Positions 40,092-49,700 of a DNA stretch of 64,000 nucleotides are shown here, piece after piece. The position numbers were made by a program, and so were the translations under genes. The stretch's first letter is position 1, and each line of letters opens with the position of its first letter. Where the stretch lies: positions 5,446,001 to 5,510,000 of the forward strand of contig CATNEN010000007.1 in NCBI GenBank assembly GCA_950097015.1. The letters run 5' to 3'. Source of the stretch: Macrostomum hystrix. Lineage: Eukaryota > Platyhelminthes > Macrostomidae. The notes beneath the pieces were generated by a model. It was not told the DNA's origin, searched no databases, and was given only the letters and a program-made list of their open reading frames with translations.

Positions 40092-40454
40092 AAAATACAT
40101 CTAGAATGTCTCTAATCCTATTTTGGGATAATCTGGTTAGGTGAGAACTCGAAAATGCCACCTCGTAGTTATAACTTATCGTTTGTAAAATAAAAGTTTG
40201 TAATACCGAATCCACTGTCAATGTTGTTCGTCAGGCTTCTGTATAAATGTTGCGTATTTAATAATCTTAAATAATAATTTACCTGTGAGCTGCCTGTTGT
40301 TTTGCTTTTAGTATTTCTCCTATCAGAGCTTTTTCGAGCATTTATTGAAAAAAGTTACTAATTAAGTTAATTTTAATAGTTCCATGCAGTCTTACTTGGT
40401 TAAATTATCTTTTTTTGAAAATATCAATAACCTATTAGAATCTAGAAATAACTA

Positions 40455-41110
40455 TCACATCATCAGGTAAAATCCTATCTTCATCAGGTGGAATCCCATC
40501 ATCAGGTAGAATCCCATCATCAGGTAGAATCCCATCATCAGGTAGAATCCCGTCATCAGGTGGAATCCCGGCTGCATCAGGTAGAATCCTATCATCAGGT
40601 AGAATCCCATCATCAGGTAGAATCCCGTCATCAGGTGGAATCCCGGCTGCATCAGGTAGAATCCCGTCATCAGGTGGAATCCCAGCTGCATCAGGTAGAA
40701 TCCTATCATCAGGTAGAATCCCATCATCAGGTAGAATCCTATCATCAGGTAGAATCCCATCATCAGGTAGAATCCCATCATCAGGTGGAATCCCGGCTGC
40801 ATCAGGTAGAATCCTATCATCAGGTAGAATCCCGTCATCAGGTAGAATCCCGTCATCAGATAGAATCCCGTCATCAGGTAGAATCCCGTCATCAGGTAGA
40901 ATCCAATCATCAGGTGGAATCCCGGCTGCATCAGGTAGAATCCCATCATCAGGTAGAATCCCATCATCAGGTAAAATCCTATCTTCATCAGGTAGAATCC
41001 TATCATCAGGTAGAATCCCATCATCAGGTAGAATCCCATCATCAGGTAGAATCCCATCATCAGGTGGAATCCCGGCTGCATCAGGTAGAATCCTATCTTC
41101 ATCAGGCAGG
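40455..41110. repeat. 18/21-bp minisatellite upstream of the 313-aa gene
   Basis: About 35 units of CATCAGGTAGAATCCCAT (18 bp), with 21-bp variants that add a GCTG-type triplet. All length variants are multiples of three, so one plus and two minus frames stay open throughout. The plus frame (VESHHQ) is continuous with the gene downstream but has no ATG. Confidence 0.95.
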
Positions 41111-41168
41111 ATCTCCAATTTATCTAATAAAATCCCTAACTAGATTAGAATGGCCTAATCTCTCTCAG

Positions 41169-42110
41169 ATGCAACAGACTCAATCGGACGCTGTCGCGGC
41201 CTCTCTTACTTCCCTTCGGCTGCTTTTCGCCTGCCGACGCTGTCTCTGCGCCTGCGGCGGCGGTAGCGCCGGCGTTGGCGGAGCATCCGAGCTGCTTCTC
41301 GACCGGCTGCAGGAGATTTTCTCGGCCGCCACTGATCGGCTACAACGGATGGCAGATTCGGCGCCGCAGTCTCGCCGTTTTGTTGCCGTGTCGGCGAAGC
41401 CAACGCCGTCAGGAATTATTCCTCGCATCTGCCTGAAGCGGGAGCTTCTTCACCTGCTGCGGCGGTCGATGCTGCGCTGCGGCACCGGCGATCGCCTGCT
41501 CGGTGACTTCGGCGACAGTCTGGACCGTCTGCTGCCCGACTGCGGCGATGGCGATGTCAACTTTCAAGACTTAAACAACGCCGACGTCGAGGACAACGGC
41601 GAAGACGATGATATTAGCGCTTTCAGCGAGATGTCCCGTCTTAGCGACCGCGGTGGCGACGGGCCAGACGGCCTGACTGCCCAGCTGGCCGAGCTGAGAA
41701 TCGGCCTCGACGCTTGCCTCGTTGTCACCTCGTTGATGGCCGAGAAAAGCAGCGGTGGCGGAGGCTGCGGCGGCTGCGCCAGCTGCGGCTGTGCCGGATC
41801 CTGCGCCTGCTGCCTGCGCTGGTCCGCTCGGGTGGCCGATTTGGAGACAGAGGTTGCGCAGCTGCGGGGTGGCAACGGCGGGCGCGTCGGCGGCGTTGAT
41901 TCCGGTCCTTCCGCTTGTCCATCCCGAACCATCCTGGCCTCCGAGCTGCGTCAACTCACTGACGACCTGCGGCGCCTCGTCTACAGCGGGCACAGGCAGG
42001 CCCTGCCGCTGCCGCCGCCGCCGCCGCAGGTCACTATTCCGCCGCCGCTTCCACCGCGACGTTTCAGCGGACGTCGACGCGTTTGGATTCGTGACTTCAC
42101 GGAAGTTTAA
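41169..42110 (+). CDS. unrecognised 313-aa protein with PDZ-ligand-like C-terminus
   Basis: GC-rich frame starting MQQTQSDAVAASLTSLRLLF. I do not recognise the family. Visible features: a Cys-rich patch near the N-terminus (FACRRCLCACGGG), a charged helical stretch (ELLLDRLQEIFSAATDRLQR), LKRELLHLLRRSMLRCG, an acidic region around residue 140 (NADVEDNGEDDD), a Gly/Cys patch (GGGGCGGCASCGCAGSCACC), a short possible coiled coil (RVADLETEVAQL), a Pro-rich run (PLPPPPPQ), and the end VWIRDFTEV. The terminal T-E-V fits a class I PDZ ligand (known motif, role inferred). The ATG directly follows CTCTCTCAG, so it may be spliced: either a trans-splice acceptor or a later exon after an intron holding the array. 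If the latter, the true N-terminus is missing here. Confidence 0.6.
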   Translation: MQQTQSDAVAASLTSLRLLFACRRCLCACGGGSAGVGGASELLLDRLQEIFSAATDRLQRMADSAPQSRRFVAVSAKPTPSGIIPRICLKRELLHLLRRSMLRCGTGDRLLGDFGDSLDRLLPDCGDGDVNFQDLNNADVEDNGEDDDISAFSEMSRLSDRGGDGPDGLTAQLAELRIGLDACLVVTSLMAEKSSGGGGCGGCASCGCAGSCACCLRWSARVADLETEVAQLRGGNGGRVGGVDSGPSACPSRTILASELRQLTDDLRRLVYSGHRQALPLPPPPPQVTIPPPLPPRRFSGRRRVWIRDFTEV

Positions 42111-42639
42111 AATTGGAGCTCTGGCCAATGCTTAATAACTCTCGTTATGGTGAAGGGATTTGTTTAAATGCCATGTTTGTTTTGTTTTTCATAGGATCAA
42201 CTTTTTCGAGGCCATTTTTTCCGTGCCCCTGGATTTCCAATTTTCCTAGCAGAACTTTTTTCTCGTTCTGGTGCTGACCGTTCTGGTGCTCACTGAGAAC
42301 ATAGTGAACAGATTTTTTATTTTGGAAATCGTCTTTTAGTAGATCAAGAATAAATCATGTTTTTCAAATTGCTACATTCATTAATTATTTGTTTTGACTG
42401 CATTTTTATCAACTTTATCAGAAATGCTTTTTTCGCCGTTTTTTCCACGATTTTTATGCGACGAAGGTAAAGCTAATTGTGTCTACTTATTGTTTTGGTA
42501 AATTTAAAAAGAGGAATTAGTGAAGACATTGAAACTCATTGTTTCCAGGCACTCTGTGGATTGAATTGTCTGTTATATTGTCTTATGATTATTTTTTGGT
42601 CATAAAGAGCCTCGAACATAGGTCATAATTAGTCTTTCT
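42111..42639. other. gap before YEATS4; first exon expected here or upstream
   Basis: AT-rich. The missing short first exon of YEATS4 should be in or near this stretch. An ATG next to GTGAAG at 42047-42150 scale (ATG 42147) is phase-compatible but would code a single residue; an ATGCGACGAAG before GTAAAG near 42457 has the wrong phase. Neither is called. Confidence 0.35.
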
Positions 42640-43083
42640 AGGATTGATCATTCAGAATCCCAGATTGGTCATTCAGAACCTTAGATCGGTCATTCGGAAC
42701 CTCAGATCGGTCATTCGGAATCCCAGATTGGTCATTCAGAATCCCAGATTGGTCATTCAGAATCCCTGATTGGTCATTCAGAATCCCTGATTGGTCATTC
42801 AGAATCCCAGATTGGTCATTCAGAATCCCTGATTGGTCATTCAGAATCCTAGATGAGTCATTCAGAACCTCAGATTGGTCATCCAGAATCCCAGATTGGT
42901 GATTCAGAATCCCTGATTGGTCATTCAAAATCCCAGATTGGTCATTCAGAATCCCAGATTGGTCATTCCGAATCCCTGATTGGTCATTCAGAATCCTAGA
43001 TGAGTCATTCAGAATCCTAGATGGGTCATTCAGAACCCTAGATTAGTAATTCAGAATCCCAGATTGGTCATTCAGAATCCCAG
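42640..43083. repeat. 21-bp minisatellite abutting the YEATS4 acceptor
   Basis: About 21 copies of TTCAGAATCCCAGATTGGTCA with variants (CCCTGATT, CCTAGATG). The last unit runs directly into the exon, and its TCCCAG is the likely splice acceptor. Confidence 0.95.
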
Positions 43084-43494
43084 ATTGATCCCTCGCTCGA
43101 CAATCCCCAGGCTGAGGTGGTGTCCGGCCGCGTCAAGAACGCCAGCGTGGTGAAGCCCATAGTCTATGGCAATTCGGCCCGCTTCCTTGGCCGCAAGCGA
43201 GACGAAGACGGGCACACGCACGAGTGGACGGTTTACGTCAGGCCGGCCGTGAACGACTGCATGTCCGCCTACGTCAGGCATGTCCAGTTCAAGCTTCACG
43301 AGAGCTACCCGAATCCCCTGCGCACCGTCAGCGAGCCGCCCTACGAGCTGACGGAGACCGGCTGGGGCGAGTTCGAGCTGTCCATCCGGCTGGTCTGGCT
43401 GGACCCGGCTGAGAAGCCCGTAACTCTGTTCCACCTGCTCAAATTGTTCGACCAGAGAAATCCGGATGTCACTGCCGGCAAGGCGCCGCTAACG
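43084..43494 (+). CDS. YEATS4: YEATS4 exon with YEATS domain
   Basis: Acceptor TCCCAG inside the last repeat unit, or CCCCAG at 43105-43110; both keep phase 0. It ends ACG before a GTTAGG donor. The frame continues 10 more codons to a TAG if not spliced. Confidence 0.85.
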
Positions 43495-44146
43495 GTTAGG
43501 CCAATTATTGAGTCCTTTGAGTGCTAGTAAATTGACGGGCTGAAATCTGGCTTACCTAATTAGTTGCAAGATTCCGATATTTTACCTACAAGTCGGATGC
43601 ACTGAGTCAATTAGATGCATAGATGGTCATTGAGTTGCAGGGTCAGTGAGTTGCAGGGTCATTGAGTTGCAGGGTCAGTGAGTTGCCGGGTCAGTGAGTT
43701 GCAGGGTCAGTGATTTGCAGGGTCAGTGAGTTGCAGGGTCAGTGAGTTGCAGGGTCAGTGAGTTGCAGGGTCAGTGATTTGCAGGGTCAGTGAGTTGCAG
43801 GGTCCACCGCACACCAGGCAGTCGCCTTGCTCTCCCGTCCGTCCAGGTGGAACTGTACGACGAGCTGGTGTTCAACGAGCCTACAAAGGCCGTGTACGAC
43901 ATGCTGACCGCGCCGCGGCTCTGCCGCTCCGAGCGTCACTGGGGCAGCGCCATCGGGGTGGACTACGCGGCCAAGAAGCTGCGCGATCTCGAAATGGTGC
44001 GGTCCGGCCGGCGGGAGCTCAGAGCCGAGCTGGACCTGCTCAAGGATGTTATTCACAAGCGCCGGGAGGCAGCCGACCGCCTCAAGGGCATGGTGGCCCG
44101 GCTGGAGTCCGCGGCTGCCGCTGCCGCCACCGCCACCGCCGACTAA
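43084..44146 (+). CDS. YEATS4: YEATS domain protein GAS41 (5' exon not found)
   Basis: YEATS4/GAS41 binds acetylated histone H3 tails as a subunit of the SRCAP and TIP60 chromatin complexes in the nucleus. Two exons join in phase 0: 43084-43494 and 43847-44146 (GTTAGG donor, GTCCAG acceptor). The first carries the YEATS fold: [56 protein letters not shown] and [10 protein letters not shown]. These contain the HES/YPNP and GWGEF elements that line the acyl-lysine pocket. The second carries [19 protein letters not shown], then a C-terminal coiled coil ([20 protein letters not shown]) ending in an Ala/Thr run. YEATS4 is short (about 227 aa in human); 137 + 99 residues are seen here, so only a few N-terminal residues are missing. 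ENL/AF9 have much longer tails, so GAS41 is favoured. The acceptor could be 43083 or 43110. Confidence 0.92.
43625..43803. repeat. 16-bp minisatellite in YEATS4 intron
   Basis: About 11 copies of GGTCAGTGAGTTGCAG. Each unit holds CAGTGAG, close to a donor consensus, and TTGCAG, an acceptor-like string. It ends 43 bp before the acceptor. Confidence 0.95.
43847..44146 (+). CDS. YEATS4: YEATS4 terminal exon
   Basis: CCGTCCAG acceptor, 99 codons, TAA stop. C-terminal coiled coil typical of GAS41. Confidence 0.9.
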   Translation: MELYDELVFNEPTKAVYDMLTAPRLCRSERHWGSAIGVDYAAKKLRDLEMVRSGRRELRAELDLLKDVIHKRREAADRLKGMVARLESAAAAAATATAD

Positions 44147-44378
44147 CTTAGCAAATGAAACTGACTTCTCACCCGGGCCTGAACAGGCGCATTTTATCAA
44201 GTCTAAAGTACTTTAGCCTATACTGTACATGTGTCTATTCAATAGTCAAGCCAGTTGAATCATTTTATTTGTGTAAATATATCATCATGAATCGGTGTAT
44301 CTAATTACATCAATTAAAATCTGTGCATTTTATATTTTTATGTCTCAGTTTCTTAGTTCGATGAATTCTCTTTTTTTA

Positions 44379-44590
44379 GCCTGCAACCCAGCGGTTTGGA
44401 CTTCTCTCTGAGAGATCGGGAGTTCGAATCTCGACCTCGAGTAGAATTTTTGCGTCCTTAACCGTAGAATGACCAATGGGCTGTTTCAAATACCCACTGC
44501 CCACTTCACGACAGCTCCCAAACCGAATGATTTTTGTGAAATTCCACCATATCGATTGGAATTTTCCGCTCATTGCGACGAACTAACTTT
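44379..44590 (+). mobile_element. SINE-C copy (tRNA-derived)
   Basis: A tRNA-like head with a B box (GGGAGTTCGAATCTC) is followed by GCTGTTTCAAATACCCACTG, CCACTTCACGACAGCTCCCA and AACCGAATGA. The body is shared with 16215 and 54715. This is the only copy with a clear head. Confidence 0.75.
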
Positions 44591-45985
44591 CAAAGCCGTC
44601 CGAGTCAGCGTCGTCAAGATATTCAGCGATTCTTGACAAAGACCCTGATGACAAGGACGACTGACATTGCTGTCTAAATACCCATATTCGTTAAATAATT
44701 TAATAATTAGCAGAATAATCAAGACAATATAGTCGACAAAACTGCCTACATGTTTACATGATGAAATTTTGCGACTATAAAAATTGAAACCTTTTTTGTT
44801 GGTTTTGGCTCAAGACATCTCAACAAGAAGCGTTGACTATCTCGACCATGCCGAGGTTTTGTGATTCTGGAAGTTGTTTCATCGGACAGAGTGGAACATT
44901 TTAGCCCGTCTTTTCTAGATTTCCTGCCGATTTGTCGAATCTTTTGTGAGATTCAGAAAAATGCGGGTATTTGAAAAACCCTTTCTGCTGTTCAGCGAGT
45001 CACTCAGTTTCAGTTCGCCGAGCCGTAATATGCGCACTAAGAGTATTAAAAATTCAGGTGTGTTTGGCCTTCTCCCAGTCCATGGACTGTGCAGTTGTAC
45101 ACACATGCAGCAACCCAACTGCATGGACTGTGATTTCTGTCTTCTCCTTTTTGAATAATTAAATTTGCCCGTTACTAACGAATGTTTTTGATAATGAAGA
45201 TTTTGTCCACCTCCGGCCTCTTGAAATCGATTTTGCTTGCCCGGACAGCAGCTCTGAATGCGAAATCAGCTCACATGAATTATTCTTCCACTTACTGAGC
45301 CGGATCGATTCGAGTTATCTTGAAAGCTGATCTGTGTCATTCGTCTGCCGGGGGAGACCGCCGCTGACAGAAGGCGAGACACTGAAATAAGAGAACGGCA
45401 GAATGATGAGCTGATTACATTTTTGGTTGAGAAACAATTTATTCCGAACCACTGCACGGACCCAGAGCAGTCTCAAGCTTTGAGTCTCTCTTTACTTCTC
45501 TGCCAAACTCTGGCAACCAATAATCGATGCGGCGGCATCTCATACACCATTTCTAATAGGATCCGAAGAATAGCCTCTCCCCTGGGATATTCTTCCCCTC
45601 CCCAACCAAACTCACCCAACTGGTTGTCAAGCAGTGCCGAGTCTCCATATATTGAGCAGTCCATGCTGCGCCTAACACTGGAAATCACAGCAGCTGCTCT
45701 ATTAATCACAATCGAAACGCTGTACTCAAACAAAGAAATCCTGCTAAAAGAAAGAAATTGGCTTCCAGATGAAGCCTCGATTTGGTAAGAACACAGTTTA
45801 GACTAGAGTCACGTCGGACCCAAGCTTTGCCCCTCTTGGTTCCAATCAGAACTACCAGTCCATAACCAAGCTTAGTTAGACATTAATGGAAACACTTTGT
45901 CTGCCTACCCATTTTTTATTCTTATTAGTCATACGCTTGTTGTATTATTATCCTTTCTTCTCACCGTTCTCCCTATCCTTCTCTC
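44591..45985. other. gap between YEATS4 and SINE-B
   Basis: Mostly unique DNA. A CCAGTCCATGGAC string near 45080 hints at a decayed SINE-B tail. Overlapping open frames at 45423-45788 (plus) and 45473-45733 (minus) are not recognised and not called. Confidence 0.45.
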
Positions 45986-46260
45986 AGACAGGGAAAGAAG
46001 CCTAGTGGCTAGAGCATCGGACTCATGACTCGAAGGTCGGGTGTTCGATTCCCAACTCCACTGGAACAATTTGTGTCCATTAGCAAGACACTTGACTCTG
46101 CATTGCTTCAGTTCACCCTACTATAGAAATGGGTACCAGCATTGGCTGGGGTAATTGAGGGTGGGTGTGGTGTCCCTCCAGTCCATGGACCTTCAGATGC
46201 GCCGCGCAATCGCTGCGGCTGTGCGACTGCATATTTGGCCCGATTAGTGCAGGTGAAATC
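45986..46260 (+). mobile_element. SINE-B copy (tRNA-derived)
   Basis: tRNA-like head with an A box (AGTGGCTAGAGCATCGG) and B box (GGGTGTTCGATTCCC), then ATTAGCAAGACACTTGACTC, CATTGCTTCAGTTCACCC and AAATGGGTACCAGC. That body module (from memory) occurs in SINEs of many invertebrates. It ends in a CCAGTCCATGGACC segment with CGCTGCGGCTGTGCGA. Confidence 0.8.
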
Positions 46261-46377
46261 AGTTGGTTAATTAATTCTCACAATGTTTTTTATTACTGCT
46301 GTGAGTAGTATAACAGGCGTTTGCAAATTACAATAAAAACGGAAAAAATTAAATCAACGGTCTTGTACGTAAATTAC

Positions 46378-46505
46378 CAGGATAATCCCAGGATGATAGA
46401 ATCCCACAGTTTGATAATCCCAGGATCATAGAATCCCACAGTTTGATAATCCCAGGATCATAGAATCCCACAGTTTGATAATCCCAGGATCATAGAACCC
46501 CTTAG
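46378..46505. repeat. 32-bp repeat upstream of the 305-aa gene
   Basis: About four copies of a 32-bp unit starting GATAATCCCAGGATCATAGA. The last copy is degraded. Confidence 0.92.
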
Positions 46506-46734
46506 TGTGGTAACCTTAGGATCTTATAGAATGTTACACGTAGAATCAAAATCCCAGCAGTGTAAAATCGTGTAAAAATGTGTCAGATGGGTCTGGTGCG
46601 GCAATGATCCGTACGCTGCTCACAGGCTCGCTCCCACCTTCAGCGCCAGCTCAGCCAGCCGTAAGAGTTCGACGTCGCCGCCGACTGTCGCCTCGCGCCG
46701 CCACCGCCGCCGCCGCCGCCGGCCTAGTGGCAAA

Positions 46735-46791
46735 ATGGCGTCGACGCCGAGTTCTGACGCCGGCGAGCACAATGTCGGCGACCACCAACAG
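46735..46791 (+). CDS. 305-aa gene exon 1 (tentative)
   Basis: 19 codons from ATG in AAAATGG context to CAACAG before GTTGGT, phase 0. An alternative frame through the same DNA reads MSATTNRLVYRVGW and ends at a stronger GTGAGT donor near 46874, so this exon is tentative. Confidence 0.4.
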
Positions 46792-49700
46792 GTTGGTCTA
46801 CCGCGTCGGCTGGAGCCGCTGCGGCGGCGCTGATGTACTCTGCTGTGTCCTGGTGATCACCTCCGCCGACTGGGGTGAGTTCAGGCGTTTAGAAAATTAG
46901 CTTTCGTTCATCACCTGCTGTAGAGGGTTTGTCCATAGACAAAAACATTGAGAGAAAATTAATTGAGACTTAAATACATCACTCTAAAAATACATCTCGA
47001 TATGAAGTAAAAAAAAGAAATTGAAATTAAGAGGATAAAATCGTTCGAATTAAAATCCCAGTGATTTTCAGGTCCGGTGTGTTTAAATGCTGTTCACTTA
47101 AAAAACCTTAAGAAATAGAAGTCCCTTAAAATTCGTACCCCAGCTAACTTAAATCCCAGCAAATTCAATTCCCAAAAACTGAAGTCCTAGGAAATTGAAA
47201 TCACAAGAAATCGAAAACCCTAAAAGAATCTCTATTCCAGCTTATCGGAATTCCTGGGATTTTAATCCCCATCAGCTGCAATCCGATAAACTTAAGTCCG
47301 GTAAAATTCTAGTCACAGGAAGTTATTTGAAATCTTCAAAAGTGTTCATGGCCGTCTATTAATTTCCGCCGTAACCCTTGGTGACGGGACTCGCTTTTAC
47401 GAGAGTGGGGTTGAAGATTGGGAGAGCACATTATTGCACGCCCCTCCTGTACATCTCTAGCCAGTGTACATCAATCTTCAACCTCCGGTCCAACAAAGTC
47501 AGCCCAGCTGATTACGTAATCGCGTTCGCGTAGGGCGTTAAGAAACGCTGTTAAGAAAACGCCCACAGCAAGTCAGTCAGCTGGACACCCTCAGCGGTCG
47601 AGTAGATGGACAGGGAGAGACTTTGGGGATGCTTGTGACTCGGTCCCACATAGCCTGCTGGTTGGTTAGTTTTATAAAGGGGCCTCCAGAAAAAGGTGGC
47701 GCTCCGCGAGTTTGCTTTGGGGAAAACCGCAGCCGCTGCTTCAGCTGATGACGCCAGGCAGGGGGGCCGGGTGGGTGAGTAAGAGACTGAGCTGCTTTCT
47801 CGGGCGGCCTTGAAGCTGCGAAATGTGACGAAGGAGGCGTAGAAAACTCAATTATCCCATATTGCATTCACTCCTTCTCCCTCTTCTCCCCGCCCTATTC
47901 TCCCCGGATTTCGCTTCGGGCTGGCATGCGGCGGCTGCATGTAAGGTCGGTCTGTCCCGAATCGCGTTCAAAGATCGCGAGTTTCGAGTTGAAATGGCGG
48001 GATGTGAGAATTTTTGTCGCTTTAAGATTTTTTTGTCAATGAAACTATATAATATGTGCTTGCATCTGAGAACCAACATTTTTTGAAAGAAAACTAGTAG
48101 TTTTAAAAAGAATTCCCTCTGACCCATTCCGGACCGTTAATTTACTTATCCTGGTCTACTTAACGACCCATCCTGACCTACTCGTACCTTATAACCCATC
48201 CTGACCTACTCAATCACCCATCCTGACCTACTCAATGATCCATCCTGACCTACCTTATAACCCATCCTGACCTACTCAATCACCCATCCTGACCTACTCA
48301 ATGATCCATCCTGACCTACCTTATAACCCATCCTGACCTACTCAATGATCCATCCTGACCTACCTTATAACCCATCCTGACCTACTCAATCACCCATCCT
48401 GACCTACTCAATGATCCATCCTGACCTACCTTATAACCCATCCTGACCTACTCAATGACCCATCCTGACCTACTCAATGACCCATCCTGACCTACTCAAT
48501 GATCCATCCTGACCTACCTTATAACCCATCCTGACCTACTCAATCACCCATCCTGACCTACTCAATGATCCATCCTGACCTACCTTATAACCCATCCTGA
48601 CCTACTCAATGACCCATCCTGACCTACTCAATCACCCATCCTGACCTACTCAATGATCCATCCTGACCTACCTTATAACCCATCCTGACCTACTCAATCA
48701 CCCATCCTGACCTACTCAATGATCCATCCTGACCTACCTTATAACCCATCCTGACCTACTCAATCACCCATCCTGACCTACTCAATGACCCATCCTGACC
48801 TACTCAATGATCCATCCTGACCTACCTTATAACCCATCCTGACCTACTCAATCACCCATCCTGACCTACTCAATGATCCATCCTGACCTACCTTATAACC
48901 CATCCTGACCTACTCAATGACCCATCCTGACCTACTCAATGACCCATCCTGACCTACTCAATGATCCATCCTGACCTACTCAATGATCCATCCTGACCTA
49001 CCTTATAACCCATCCTGACCTACTCAATGACCCATCCTGACCTACTCAATGACCCATCCTGACCTACTCAATGATCCATCCTGACCTACCTTATAACCCA
49101 TCCTGACCTACTCAATCACCCATCCTGACCTACTCAATGATCCATCCTGACCTACCTTATAACCCATCCTGACCTACTCAATCACCCATCCTGACCTACT
49201 CAATGATCCATCCTGACCTACCTTATAACCCATCCTGACCTACTCAATCACCCATCCTGACCTACTCAATGATCCATCCTGACCTACCTTATAACCCATC
49301 CTGACCTACTCAATCACCCATCCTGACCTACTCAATGATCCATCCTGACCTACCTTATAACCCATCCTGACCTACTCAATCACCCATCCTGACCTACTCA
49401 ATGATCCATCCTGACCTACCTTATAACCCATCCTGACCTACTCAATGACCCATCCTGACCTACTCAATGACCCATCCTGACCTACTCAATGATCCATCCT
49501 GACCTACTCAATGATCCATCCTGACCTACCTTATAACCCATCCTGACCTACTCAATCACCCATCCTGACCTACTCAATGATCCATCCTGACCTACCTTAT
49601 AACCCATCCTGACCTACTCAATGACCCATCCTGACCTACTCAATCACCCATCCTGACCTACTCAATGATCCATCCTGACCTACCTTATAACCCATCCTGA

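Noticed and set aside
45423-45788. 121-aa plus frame and 86-aa minus frame on the same DNA
   Set aside because: Neither matches a family I know, neither has splice or start support, and they shadow each other.
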